A stretch of 64,000 nucleotides of DNA from Sipunculus nudus (lineage: Eukaryota; Annelida; Sipuncula; Golfingiida; Sipunculidae), in the NCBI GenBank assembly GCA_026874595.1, contig CM049321.1:8614979-8678978 (forward strand), given 5' to 3'. Under the pieces are notes generated by a model. That model saw nothing but the letters and a program-made list of their open reading frames with translations. It made no database searches and was not told where the DNA came from. Shown piece after piece: positions 38,797 to 51,807 of the stretch; the stretch's first letter is position 1, and each line of letters opens with the position of its first letter. The translations under genes were made by a program, and so were the position numbers.

Positions 38797-41700
38797 TTTC
38801 CTGCAGCCTTTGCCTGAATTACACTACGAGGAGCCTTTAATTAAAGTATCATATGCATATATAAATAGAGAGAGGGAGTCGATAAACACTTGATGAACAG
38901 GCATTCTAAGTCACTAGCTGATAAGCCCGGTAATTTGGCTTTTCATCGGGGTAGAAGGACGTATTAATTGAGATGAGGAATGTTGGATCAAATTTTTATT
39001 CTAAACGTTAAAATAAAATACAGAATTTCAGTGGGACACTCAATCAAATTTGTACAAATATTTTTACATTTTTTGTGGAGATATTCATACATCGGTCAGT
39101 AGTAATGTTTATATTTGCGTATCGGAATGGGACGCGGAGGCATTCAGTTTTTCTTTGAAGATCTTTGAATGGTTACATATATTATTATTGTAAGACAAAA
39201 AAGGATAGATTGATGTAAGGTAGCTCGATTTAATCGGACTCAAAATTATTAAGCCCTCTCATAAATGGCAAGTCTTAATATTATACAGAGTCCAATTAAA
39301 TGTGCATGTCTATAAGAAATGAGTGCCAATTGGACTGAGAGTCATATGTTTTTCACATTTTCTGACCATACAAGTGGGTAAGTGATTTAGTTGAATGTCA
39401 AGCCAAACATGCTAAAAACCATCACTGATAACAGGGGTTATTCATATGCAAAATAGACCTTAATCCTGCGATGTGAATAACCAAATGACCAAGCCTCGAC
39501 GCAGGCTTTCCGGTCTTTGCCGAAGGCGGTTCGGCTGTTTTCGGTGGTAACCTTCACGCAGTTTTAAAACTAGGCAAAACCACTCAAACATGATGTACTT
39601 TAAAAATTGTTTATTCTTATCGATGAGGTCATTGCGGGAACAATAACCATTAAAATGAGGTAAAGCACGGTGTCATACGCAACGCGATTTCAAAGAAAAT
39701 TAAAGAAAAAAGTGCATGGACAAACTTTCTTTTATAAACATAAGATTAGAGTGCAAGGCCAACTTCAACAGGGCCTTAAATGATCCACGTGTTTGTTTAC
39801 TTATTATTATCTTAACCTATCCTTAGGGGGAGATATTTTTTTTGTCGTTATTCTTTTTTTTCATTTTCTTCTTCCTCCTCTTCTCATTATTATTATTCTA
39901 CCACTGTCTTTATCTAATTTTATTAATTCTTACCCAGGATGTACCTTACTCTGATCCAAAAACTTGTAACCCAGTTTAAGAGATCTTGACCTATGACCTG
40001 ATTACCATCATCTGAATTTACTTATGTGCAATGTTATGAGATAAGTGCCTCAGCACATTAGACTAGACTACCTTTTCACATAAATCACATAAACGTGAGT
40101 CACCATTTTCACTTAATCCATAAAACTAGAAAATCACATTTCAGTTATATTTCACAGAATTATAGTTATAATTAAATAATCTCATCAAAAAGAAACAATA
40201 ATGCCCCATAAAGTTCAAGGTCACAGTAGAGGACAAAAGGTCAAAATTTAGATTTTTCTTTAACTAGTTAAGATATCAAGCTTATGTAATTACTGTCTGT
40301 TAACAAAAATCCTTCGATTTAGCTAATGTGTGATTCCGCTAACAGAGCAAATGGCTAAAGGCTGAGACTCTGTCATATAACAATTGCAAGAGGTCTAGTT
40401 ACATTTAAATTAAAACCAGCATAACACATGAGACTGCAGAGTGGCTTGATCGCCGGGTAAGAAAGCTGTCTACCCCTCACTCCCACAACTGACACACCCT
40501 TTCTTCTTCTTTGTCTGTTTCTTATTCAGTGGGGATATTCTGTTTGTCTTCATTTTTATGTCATATTGCCTTGCGTTCATTCAGAAATATTCTTCTCTTT
40601 AGATTCTCATTTTTCTGATATGTGACAAAGGTTCACAGATTCAAACGTGGCATATCATCCGTTTTGGTTGTATGTAATGGGTCTTTGGTTATATGACATG
40701 AATTTATATTATAAATACATGAACATACATCAGCACTAACTCTGCCGAATGACCCAAGAAACCATGCGTTATATTTTTCTCCTATTAAGATTCTGGCAAG
40801 ACCAAATGAGTAAGCATTATAAAATGGAGGATACCTCTACTGAAAAAAAAACTATTAAGGAAGTAGGATTAGACCAAATATTCCATTAGCGAGAAGAAAA
40901 AGTCCTTAATATAGATCCAAAACGCTGTCTAATGTGGTCATAAACCGAAATTGATTTCTGGAGATGAGCATACAGGCCAAGATGAGTTCTGTAAATAACA
41001 TAACATGAAGATATTTACCCCCCCCCCCCACCACCACAAAACATATTAAAAATTATGTTTATATATTAAACTAAAAGTAGACAACCTACCATTATTTTAT
41101 AGAGGACCGAACAAAATGTCGTATATACCAGTATGGTATACTGTCTGTTCTACCATTTTACTTTCGCCTCCTTGTATGTGTGTGGCGTTAAATAATTAAC
41201 TAGATGGTATAGTCTCTACGCTTGATAAACGTATGCTGTTTACCTATTAACCTGTTAACCTATGCTGTTTGTAATATATATTTATTTTACGTGGATAGCA
41301 CACAGACATAAAGATCAACAGGCGATCTCCACGCTATAATAAAGTAATTTAAGTGTGATGCTTGCAATGGTTAACTGTATATAGTGTTAGGAGAGATTAT
41401 TTGTTTTTATTTGTTTTCATTTACGTTTTATATCACGGGCAAAGTTTGTCTCAACAGATTGCCAGGCCTGTTGATGTTTGCAGCTTTTTATGAGCACCTC
41501 CTTGGGTATACAAAACAAAACAGATTAGAAATGGAGCCTTAATTTCTTCGTTTTATAATTCTTTACCGTCAATAAGTAACTCCCCTTTACACTTGGGTTA
41601 AGAGGATGCACTTTAATGCTTGAGACTTTTATTTGTGAGATCTCAGATTGAAGAACAGTCAGAACGAAACTCATACCCACACTTTTTTTTCATCATAGGC

Positions 41701-42692
41701 CTTACCCACTACACCAAACATGGTTTGCATTTTTAATTTTTGAACATATACACATTGACAGGAGTCATGTAACCAAAGAAAATAATAGTTATACTTTTGC
41801 TTAAAGTAGAATTAACAATTATTCAGGTAAACATTAATCTCTCTTGTATTCTTAAAGCAACTTTCCTGTATCCATAATATGGGATTTTATCTTGGGCATC
41901 AGGTCCTTTAGTAAAAGCTACAAATATAGATTATGTAGATAAATGTCACCCAGAAAACATTCAAGCGAATGTATTTTATGGTTTCTGAGATTTATGTATA
42001 TTTGGCTAAGCAAGGTATGAAATGGCTTTATTAGTAAGTAATTTAAAATTTAAAAAAAAAACATTAACACCAAAGAATTGAACGTTATAGAAAGAGAAAA
42101 TAAAAGTAAATACGGTCAGGAAACATATCATCAAAACTGATAAAATTATATGAAATTATAAAATGAGATAACTAAATAATAAATAATTCGGTAAACTTAT
42201 GTTATCTGATCTCTGTCACTGTGTGTACAGTATGGAGGTGCAGTGAGGTTAATGGTCGTATGGTCTTCAATAGCCATTATTCATTGAGATTATTTAATGA
42301 CATTTTGTAGGTCAGGCTGAACAAAGTCCAAATATCATTATATTTAATGGCAATCAAATGTACGGGCAAGCAGTTTAGTAAATCTTGCCTCCCCCCCCCC
42401 CCCCATCACTCAGGTGCATAAACATCTGAGTAAACAATACTGTGTAGACAAAGATAACGAAATGGTGATATGTGAAATCTCCAGTCAGCTTTTGATTCAC
42501 TTCAGAAACAATCTGTCAAAGCGACCACCTATAAAATGCGGGCAAATATATCAGTCCCTTAAAACATGGAGTTATATTATAATGAAATGTAATTTTGTGT
42601 AATGCGACTATCGAGCTAATACGGATTATGGGTAGCTTTTCCAGTCAGGCTGCCTAAAGCGGGAACTCGTTGGTGCGTTGGACGATCGTTAG

Positions 42693-43228
42693 CAACACTT
42701 CATTTACTCTGTAAAACTTGTACAACGTGGAAATGGATATACAAACGATGTATTTATGTAACTTGTTAAACTCTTAAAATGTGGAAAAGGATAGACAAAC
42801 AATGTTTTTGTGAAAATTCTATTTCCTATAAACGTCGAAATCGATAGACTCAAAATATATGTTTATCAATTCTTTTATTATATACAACGTGGAAATACAT
42901 ATACAGACGATGTATGTTCGTAACTTCTTTTACTCTGTACAACGTTGAGATAGAAAGACAAATAATGTCTTTTTGCAGCTTCTTTAACTCTATGAAACGT
43001 GAAAACGGATAGAAAAACATTGTATGTTTTGAAACTTCTTTTAATCTGTACAACGTTGAGGCTGATAGACAAACAATGTATATTAGTGGATTTTGTTTGC
43101 AATAAGCAACGTGAATATTGATAGACAAACAATGTATGTTTGTTACTTCTTTTAATCTGTAAAACGTGGAAAATGCTTTACAAACACCGTATGTCTGTAC
43201 ATTTCTTTTAATATATACAAGGCGTACA
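42693..43228. repeat. 55-bp minisatellite, copy C
   Basis: This is the counterpart of 8530-9065. One private base is GTGAAAATTC for GTGTAAATTC near 42812. Confidence 0.85.
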
Positions 43229-43252
43229 TGGATTTTCTCTGAGATGTATAAT

Positions 43253-45330
43253 TGTTTAGCTCATCTGACTGTAAGTCACCTGAGGTATAGCGATCACCCT
43301 TTGTCCGTCGTCCGTCCGGGCATCCGGCCGTCTGTCCGTTAAAAAGGCACAAATCGTGACCGCTGGACCTGAAATCTTCTAACTTGATACCCAGGGAGGT
43401 CCATGAAAATTCTCCTTGAAAACCTGGAATTAGATCTCTGTTACCCATATTCTTTTAGCTATGGGGCTCCGAAGTACCCACCAGAATAATGGAAAATTTG
43501 ATGCAAAAGCTCAAGTATCTAAATAACTCATGCATTGATCACCATTATTCTTCGCATAGATATTGATCATGGAGTGTTTCATCAGTTTCTGCAGACTGGT
43601 GGCGCTAACTGTATTTTGTTTTTATTTTTTACGATTTTTTTTCTATTTTTGAGACCTCTTAAGATGCGGTCATCTGTTAACAGGGCACAAATCGTAACGA
43701 CTGGACCTAGAATCTTCTCTCCTGATATGCAGGGAGGCCCATAAAAAGATTTTCTGGAAACCCGAAATTAGGTCTCTGTTACCCATAACCTTTGAACTAT
43801 GGAGCTCCGAAGTACCCCCCAGAACAATGGAAAATTTGATACAAAAGCTCCAGTATCTGAACAACTAATGTATTGATAACCATGATTATTTGAATGGATA
43901 TTGGTCAGGGAACGTTTGATCAATATCTGCAGACAGGAAGGGCCACCTGTATTTTTTTCGATTTTTACGAATTTTTTTCTCTATTTTTGAGACCTCTTAA
44001 GATGCGGTCATCTGTTAACAGGGCACAAATCTTAAGGACTGGACCTAGAATCTTCTCTCTTGACATGCAGGGAGGCCCATGAAAATTCTCTCCGGAAAAG
44101 TGGAATTAGGTCTCTGTTACCCATATCCTTTGAGCTATTAGGGGGGGGGGGCTTGAAGTACCCCTCAGAATAATGGAAAATTTGATACAAAAGCTCAAGT
44201 ATCTGAACAACTATTGCATTGATAAACATGATTTTTTGCTTGGATATTGGTCATGGAAAGTTTCATCACTTTCTGCAGGCTGGTGGCGCCACCTGTATTA
44301 TTTTCGATTTTTACGAATTTTTTTCTCTATTTTTGAGACCTCTTAAGATAAGGTCATCTGTTAATAGGGCACAACTCCTAAGGATTGGACCTAGAATCTT
44401 CTCTCTTGACATGCAGGGAGGCCCATGCAAAGTTTCTGTGGAAACCTGGATTAAGGTCTCTGTTATCCATATCCTTCAAGCTATTGGGCTCTGAAGTACC
44501 CCTCAGAATAATATAAAATTTGATACAAAAGCTCCAGAATCTGAACAACTAATGCATTGATAAACATGATTTTTTTGCATGGATATTGGTAAGGGAATGT
44601 TTCATCACTTTCTGCAGACTCCTGTATTTATTTCGATTGTTACCATTTTTTTTCTAATTTTGAGACCTCTAAAGATGCCGTCTTCTGTTTAGAGGGCAGG
44701 GAGGTCAATCAAAAATATCCTTGGAAACCTGAAATTAGGTCTCTGTTGCCCATATTCTCTTAGATATCGGGCGTATAAGCATCCCTAGCATAATTGAAAA
44801 TTTGATACCAAAGCAGAGCACAAATTATAACCATTGGACCTAGAATCTTCTAACTTAAAATCAAGGGAGGTCCATGAAAAGTCTCCTTGGAAACATGAAA
44901 TTAGGTCTCTGTTACCCATATTCTATGAGCAATGGAGCTTATAAGCACACCCTAGAATATTCAAAAATTTGATACCAAAGTAGGACACAAATCATAACCA
45001 TTGGACACAGAATCTTCTCACTTGGCATCCTGAGAGTGCCTCAAAAGTTCTCCCCTCAAAACCGGGTCACTGTGACCTATATCCTCAGAGTTTTTGGATA
45101 TGTTTAAGCATCCCAGAAGTAATGAAAAATACTCACAAATTTCCAGGTTCCTAAGGAAAGGCTGGTTGGATTGTCATCAAATTTTGTGTGCTAATTGGTC
45201 TTGATGAACTTAAGCTAATATGAATGAATGATGGTGCCACCTATATTATCTTAATTAGTTTCCTGTGCAAGGACATATTGTCAAAATGTCAGTCAGCTAA
45301 GCGTCATGGCCCATGGGTCACTTGTTCCGA
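43253..45330 (+). repeat. ~340-bp tandem repeat block, copy C
   Basis: This is the counterpart of 9090-11170, with an intermediate G tract near 44141-44150 and isolated base changes. Confidence 0.85.
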
Positions 45331-46516
45331 AATAACAGCTGATTGATAGCTCACGCAAAACCTCAACATTTACATAAGATTATAAAACTGGTGTGTCTTC
45401 TCGACTCATATAAATGATACATTTCAAATTCACCCCTCATCATTTATTATGAAAGAGAGTGTTTTCTACATAGTGGTATACACCTGTTACCTTTCATATA
45501 TACACATATACATATACTGAATCTATTTGCCATCTATCTGATAAGTTTTGAAGGAATCCGCTACCTCATGGAGCAGACGGGTTTAATCATTCTTGTATTT
45601 GACGTACCACAGATAATTTACATTGGAATATATATAGAACGAACGAAAGAATGAACTGGCAAATACTGCAAATCATCAAGATTCCTGCACAGATCTATCT
45701 CAATAAAAAGGGTTTTATACTATCTTGTGATGCTGTTATACACAAGGAGATAATAGGCTGTCGGTTGTGAAGCTACAATTCAACGTTCTAAGTTTAAATG
45801 TAAAAAATTGCGCATAACACAGCTTTAAATATTAGATACCTCATCGTGTGATGCAAAGAGACATACAGAGACAAATAATAATACTTCATAAGCCTGCCAT
45901 GTAAATGTATAAATCATATTTTTATGTGGTGTTGGGACACGAACAGTTAGCGTTTTAAACGGCAATGTACGTTGATTATCACTGCCTTGTACTTTTGGTC
46001 TTACCAGATCAAAATGAATGACAGCAGTTTTGGAAAAGATATGTTCAGAAACTCCAAATATTAAGATTTTATATATTCACATGCCTAGATGTTAATTGCA
46101 GAATGTCAATCCTGAGCAGCCGACATTTGAATCAGTAAATGGTCAGCTGCGTTTATGCTGTGTTGAAGTAATATTAATATCACAGGAAAGGTATACCCAC
46201 CTAACATATACTTTAAGTAGTATTTGTTTGAGTAGTATTTATCTCACAGATACGTTTAACACATTAAGGATCTTATTTTACGACTCAGTTGATTACTTTT
46301 TATTTGACAGATAAAGGGAACACATTGATATCTACATTTGTTCTCGTACCCGGGTAATGCTGACCCCAAGGATAACAAAAGCAAAGGTACCATCAAAATT
46401 AACAATGTGCTGTCAAAGATAAGCGATACAAATGTTACACCTGAGTGTAGAGTGTGCTTTAGTAATGTTTATTTCACTGATAGATCCTATAGGCTCTGAT
46501 TGTACAACGCCCATGG

Positions 46517-46821
46517 GTGATGTTTATTTCACATATACGATTAACACAAGTACCATCTGTTTACGTTCTGCTCGTAATGTTTATTTCACATATACGATTG
46601 ACACAGGTACAATCTGTTTACGTTCTGCTCGTAATGTTTTTTTCACATATACGATTACCACAGGTACCATCTGTTTACGTTCTGCTCGTAATGTTTATTT
46701 CACATATACGATTACCACAGGCGCCATCTGTTTACGTTCTGCTCGTAATGTTTATTTCACATATACGATTAACACAGGTACCATCTGTTTACGTTCTGCT
46801 CGTAATGTTTATTTCACAACT
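46517..46821 (+). repeat. 57-bp minisatellite, copy C
   Basis: This is the counterpart of 12356-12660 with unchanged monomer number. A tract this repetitive would normally change length quickly, so the match points to a very recent duplication. Confidence 0.9.
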
Positions 46822-47105
46822 ATCGTCAGCACAGTATAAGTGTGTGTTTCATCATTACAATTATCATACAGTAATTATCGCAGAGTGTTGTTGACATATA
46901 TATATATATTTTAGACCCCGCAAATTGATGACTTTTGTGGGCATGTCGGGCATGAGACGGCGGGACTGGGTCAAAAGTGGTCTTAATTCACGGGTGGACA
47001 CTTTACACAGTCCATCTCCAACTAAAGTGCATGTTTATGGTTCCATAAACGGTGGTCTTATAAGACAGGTGGTTTACCAGAATTTTTCTACTACTACTAC
47101 TACTA

Positions 47106-47142
<37 letters not shown>

Positions 47143-47637
47143 TATATATTGAGAGAGAAATCAGCAACTGCTTGAATAAGTACAGTAATCGTAATAATAA
47201 TAATAATGATAATAATAATAATAATATTAGTAAAAATATGATGATCATCATCACAAATTTGCTTTTACATAAATGCAATGATATTGTCTAAACATATGCT
47301 CTATATATGCGTGTTAATGCCTGGAAAATGCCAAAATCTGCACAAGGTGTAGTACTTATATTCTGATTCTGATAAGACTTCTTATATTCAGTACAATGTC
47401 CGTCTATAATGGCAAGACTAGGGGGAAGATAAGGCTTCTTATTAGGTTACCAAACCAGATATTCGACATAGAAAGTAAGTCTACTTCATTTCACAAAGAA
47501 ACTCCAATGATAATTGACAGTTGTTCTGTTCTCGAGAGCATGAATGAGCCTCATCCAAACTGGTTGGTCAATTTCCTTTTCCATGGACCATGCTTAACAC
47601 ACACGCATTGTGGAAATCTATTCAAATGTGCAATTAA

Positions 47638-47872
47638 ATGCGAGAGGTTTCCTGCTTAAAATGTACCAATTAATAAATTAAGGACTTCTGAATAAAGGAC
47701 AAAACATGCATGCGTATTAATGACAATGCCCTTGTGTAATAGATGGAAGTTGGAGCTCTGTAATACAAGTAAGAACGTTCATTAACCTCAGCTAGCGATG
47801 AAAAAGACACCGCGAGTCTTTACCGCAATGTTTGATATCTAGCTGGAGTCGGTGAACTGAACCTGGGTGTCT
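47638..47872. other. Gap between array edge and MS4A-like stop codon
   Basis: This 235-bp stretch of single-copy-looking DNA is probably the start of the 3' UTR of the minus-strand gene. I see no clear AATAAA on the minus strand here, so transcripts may run into unit C. Confidence 0.5.
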
Positions 47873-48105
47873 TCATGCTGGGGGCTGGACTGTCGGTACG
47901 GTTAGGGTGTATTGTGGAACAGGTTGTTCGTGAGCTGTTGCTTCGGCGTAGTTGGGAGGAGCGTTTCGCTGAGCCGCCATGGCTTCTGCGTAGCTCGGGA
48001 GGGATGCGTTTTCTATAGGGACAAGTTGTGAAATTACATACATCTCTCCGGATTCAGAGTATTGACTGTTTCCAATAGCTGTGCTGAGCATGGGTACTGG
48101 CATAC
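47873..48105 (-). CDS. MS4A-like gene, exon 5 (cytosolic tail, stop)
   Basis: The exon follows TTTTAAG, completes a split Arg codon and adds 76 residues to a TGA at 47873-47875. The tail is rich in Pro, Ala and Tyr, with two related motifs, SYAEA and NYAEA, 16 residues apart, the second preceded by PP. No membrane segment is present. Confidence 0.75.
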
Positions 48106-48783
48106 CTTAAAATACAAATTGTAATTATTTGTCAATTAGTCTGTCCTCCTGTCTGATATCCTGGTACCACAGAGATCAGAAAATGACGAAAACTATTCAA
48201 AACGTCCATCTCTATCATAGCACAACCCCTTAATGTTGACCGACCATAAATTACTCAGGGTCAAACGAACTGTTATTATTCATTTTTATGGCCATAATCA
48301 TGACATTGGATTTGCATTTTATTTATTTCTGTCTTTGCAAATAATGTTTCAAAACTTACACTTTATCATTTACACTCTTATGATGTTATCCAAACTTATT
48401 GTAACTTTCCTATCTGGTGTCACCGACACAATGTCAAAGTTACAGACATATGTCCCTGATATTTATTTCATGAAACCAAGACGTAACAGAACTTGTCAGA
48501 CACTGCAATAACTGGTTTTAAATATAACTTACTAGACATAACAGAACTTGTAAGGCCAGGCACTGTTATAATTGCATAAAGCATACACTGTAATAATTGT
48601 TTTAAACATAACTTACTGGTATTCGTTACCTGACACGCTGGACCGTAGTAAACCGGACCATTTGCTCTGGTTTGCTGAATTGGATAATATTATTAAAGCT
48701 TAAATTGATTAACGTGTATCGACAAAAGTGTATCATGGTTACATGTTATTATGGTTGTGTAAGTGAAATATATAACAAGGCTG

Positions 48784-48836
<53 letters not shown>

Positions 48837-51633
48837 GCAAACATTTTTCTCAGGGGAAAAATTTGGACTCTCCCAGATTCGACATAACAATAAAAGTCTT
48901 GTCGCAGTGTGCGACGTGCCTTTATCTAAGTAACGCCTACAACATGTGTCGACAAGCGATCATGTATTGAGCAGGGAGAACTGATGTGCTAATTCGCAAA
49001 CATTTAACATTTAAAAGCGTTTAAATGGCCTTCCGCATACGACATATCTGGTAAGATGACCACACACGCCATGCCAGAAGTTTGGTTAAAATGAAAACTT
49101 TCCCGCCTGTCAAAACCAGCATCCAGCCCTTTTACGATTCACAACCATGGCCCTTCTCCGAGGTTCCTATATGTACATTAATCAGGGATATTAACAAGAA
49201 AAATTACACGTCGGGATATGCAGCAACACACAGCACAGCAGAGAGTAGACGCCCAGATTGCGACCACAACCTCAGCAATCGCACATACGCCAGCAACGAT
49301 GTTCATGGCTGCCTCCTGCAGAAAAAATAGAAATATAAAAAAAATAGTTCACATGATAATAATAAGGAAATAGATTAATTAATAAAAGCATATAGCAATA
49401 ATAATAAAAAGAAGAAGAAAAGCAGAAGAAAAGATGATTATATAAAAAAATATTCATAATTATATAATGAATAATGATTATTTATTTAACAATTAGTTAT
49501 TTAATTGAACAATTTTAATAATAAATTATATTGTTTTAATAAATATTAAGTAATAAAATAAAAGAAATAATAGTTTTAAAAATAAATTACTGCTTCTATA
49601 TAAATTATAATGAAATTAATAACAATACTGAAAATAAGCTGAAATGATATCATATGATGTTGTTTTTTATTTATTAATGAAAATTGAATTAAACGCTGAA
49701 TTATTTCATGGAATATATTTTTCATACCAGACATCTCACCAAATGTAAGATCGTCACTTAAGCTTTATTGAAGCTTTTAATTGAATTATTTTTTACAGTT
49801 GTTTAATTTTGTTAAAACAGATCAAGATTTCAATAACAACAAAGACAAATAGTGAGATGTGCGATTAAATATAAATATAAATACGATTTCATATACTTCA
49901 AGCATGATTTAAAATTTTAAAAAATGTACAAAGACCAAGTGTCCTTAAGGAACTTACACATAGTGTCTCCCGGTTGGACGGACACAATTCCGAGATAGAA
50001 CCATCATGATTGGCGTAGTCACGTGACCCAGTAATGATAACGATGAGTAGGATAATTGAAAGGCTGATCGACATGACAATGACGGTAACGATCTGCAATC
50101 GGTAGAAATATTACTTTCCAGGAAAACTGAAATGAAACTAAGTATCGCGTTAACAATGCGACTCTTCTGCTCTCTCTTTGGCTTTTAGCTAATTTTCAGT
50201 GAAATAATGAGATGAATCTACTTTTGCAGAGAAATAAATAATTCAACTAAACTAAGAAGCAACCATGAACTTGATCTTTTGAAATCATAGACAGTTTTTG
50301 ATAAGCATTCTTAGCTACCACTGGCAAAATGTTGTGCTTTTTGTCAAAGGTATATAACTAATATCTTAGATCATCCGCCACTTCAAAGCATATCACTTGC
50401 AGAGCGGTTCTGGGACTTCCCATGAGTCGGGTACACTTTATTAGACACAGAATGCAGTTTTAGGGACAGGATTATCGAAAGACTTCATGAACGTATTAAA
50501 ATTACTGTTTCAGGTCTCACGTTCTTTAACATTAAAAATGCTAAATAAATTTCTGTGTTTGTCCTAAGCTAACATGGATGAAATCAAGCTCGGACTATCC
50601 CTTCACGGACGAGCCCCCATTTAAATGTCTAAATACCATGGATTAGGCAAACTCTTCAGTACTCGTTATCTGTTCTGGGCAATTCCGAACGTTACTGAAT
50701 TAATATGTTCTTCTATGCCATAGTTTATAATCGTATCTGTTTTTATAAAGATTCCCTATGACTCAAAATCGCTAAGATTTTTCTATTCTATGAAATGCCA
50801 GATATACCAAAGAACTTGATCTTCTTCTTTCAGCACCAATTCCTACCCCACCAATGACCATCATCTAAAATATAGTAAGATAATATATACAAAGAATATT
50901 TGCATGCAACGTGAGGATTCATAAGTATTAGATTAAAAAAATATACACTTCAATTTTTTTCACAGGTGCTCGGATATCAATTTATTGGGTATTGCTTGTG
51001 ATTTTTGTAACTTGATTGTCAATTAAATGACCATTAGTTCTAAAGGGTGAAAAAAAAATGTATCTGCAAGTATTTTATTGCATTATTGTCCACCGCTCGA
51101 CCATTTTATCTCTATAGTTTAATATATGCGCTACAGTTGCATTATATTCGGAACTAACACTCATTTATTATAATCTAATTATACAAAGGGATCAACGCAC
51201 TATGCATTTAGTCTCTATGGAATGAGGAAGAAAAGCAGGTTTCTCCAGAATCTGAATATAATTCCCATGAATGATAGAGAAAATCGCCTTCACGTTTGTT
51301 AGACCGATGGTAAATTTGAATATTAATCAAGATATTTAATTTTTCTTCTTTTCTAACCTAATAATTCAAAACACCAAGCTTCAGACCTCTGATTGTGTAA
51401 GAAAGTAATTTTTAGATGGGCCTTACCAATACCCCTCCCCATACCCCGGCTCCTTTTAAGGTGAGAACCTCTCCAGTTACAAATGCTGCTGTTTGACAAA
51501 CCAAACATATAGCACCGAGCATCAGCTGGACCACACCCAATGCCAGGGCTTGTTTCCTGGTACAGCACTCCCTGGTACATTTAGATGTTGGCGCCACTGT
51601 CACCACCACGGCTTGGTTTGGAGACTGGCGCAT
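47873..51633 (-). CDS. MS4A/CD20-like four-pass membrane protein (5 exons, 245 codons)
   Basis: Five exons can be joined with GT-AG introns: 51633-51427, 50864-50808, 50092-49958, 49315-49210 and 48105-47873. The phases at the four introns are 0, 0, 0 and 1. The 245-residue product has membrane segments near residues 28-50, 61-81, 89-110 and 137-160. A short loop between segments 3 and 4 holds Cys125 and Cys133. In CD20 the equivalent loop is closed by a disulfide. The long cytosolic tail has LPSYAEA and PPNYAEA, the latter a PPxY motif that could bind WW domains (for example Nedd4-type ligases). MS4A proteins sit in plasma or endosomal membranes and modulate receptor or calcium signalling. 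The ligand here is unknown. A 5' non-coding exon is possible. No premature stop is seen. Confidence 0.8.
48788..48832. repeat. (TA)n microsatellite in MS4A-like intron 4
   Basis: A TA tract lies inside the 1.1-kb intron between exons 4 and 5. The rest of the intron shows no feature. Confidence 0.95.
49210..49315 (-). CDS. MS4A-like gene, exon 4 (TM4)
   Basis: The exon follows CTGCAG and encodes MNIVAGVCAIAEVVVAIW, then a Cys-rich membrane end (LCCAVCCC), typical of MS4A TM4. The donor is taken as GTGTAA at 49209, not GTAATT two bases later, because only this choice keeps exon 5 in frame. That splice choice is the weakest point of the model. Confidence 0.75.
49958..50092 (-). CDS. MS4A-like gene, exon 3 (TM3 and extracellular loop)
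   Basis: This 45-codon exon lies between TTGCAG and the consensus donor GTAAGT. It encodes a strongly hydrophobic segment rich in Ile and Val (TM3), then a polar loop with two Cys eight residues apart. Confidence 0.85.
50808..50864 (-). CDS. MS4A-like gene, exon 2 (rest of TM2, 57 nt)
   Basis: This 19-codon exon reads MMVIGGVGIGAERRRSSSL, flanked by TTTTAG and GTATAT. The membrane half completes TM2, and the basic stretch ERRR is the cytosolic turn expected between TM2 and TM3. It is short, but phase 0 at both ends and fits between exons 1 and 3 without breaking the frame. Confidence 0.75.
51427..51633 (-). CDS. MS4A-like gene, exon 1 (start, TM1, start of TM2)
   Basis: The exon has 69 codons and begins with ATG in an A-rich context (AAAAATGC). 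It encodes a polar N-terminus with a Cys-rich patch (KCTRECCTRK), TM1 (ALALGVVQLMLGAICLVCQ) and the beginning of TM2 (GAGVWGGVL). It ends before GTAAGG. The dead exons in the 17-kb units have the same length and start, which supports this ATG. Confidence 0.85.
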
Positions 51634-51738
51634 TTTTCTTTCAGGTTTTACTGTTTGTGATCAAAATCAAATTCTATAAATACCGGTAAGTTTAATTAGT
51701 TATAAAAAAATCATTCGACAGTCGATGTCAGTCAAAGT

Positions 51739-51739
<1 letters not shown>

Positions 51740-51806
<67 letters not shown>

Positions 51807-51807
51807 G
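51740..51807. repeat. (TA)n(GA)n tract upstream of MS4A-like exon 1
   Basis: TA repeats followed by GA repeats begin about 110 bp upstream of the start codon of the minus-strand gene. A related ATATAAATAGAGAGAGGG stretch sits at the same distance from the dead exon in each 17-kb unit, so the tract is part of the old paralogy. Confidence 0.85.

Larger units (their letters stand above)
30551..47637. repeat. 17-kb tandem unit, copy C (right edge of array, 17087 bp)
   Basis: This is the last copy. Its sequence follows B until the bases CAATTAA at 47631-47637. It then runs into unrelated single-copy DNA, whereas A and B continue into LINE reverse transcriptase sequence. Private differences include a G-to-A near 34332, a longer CTA/CA tract near 47090-47140 and AATTTGC for AACATGC near 47257. 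These private variants argue against a simple assembler repetition of one read, but copy number should be treated as provisional. Confidence 0.95.
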
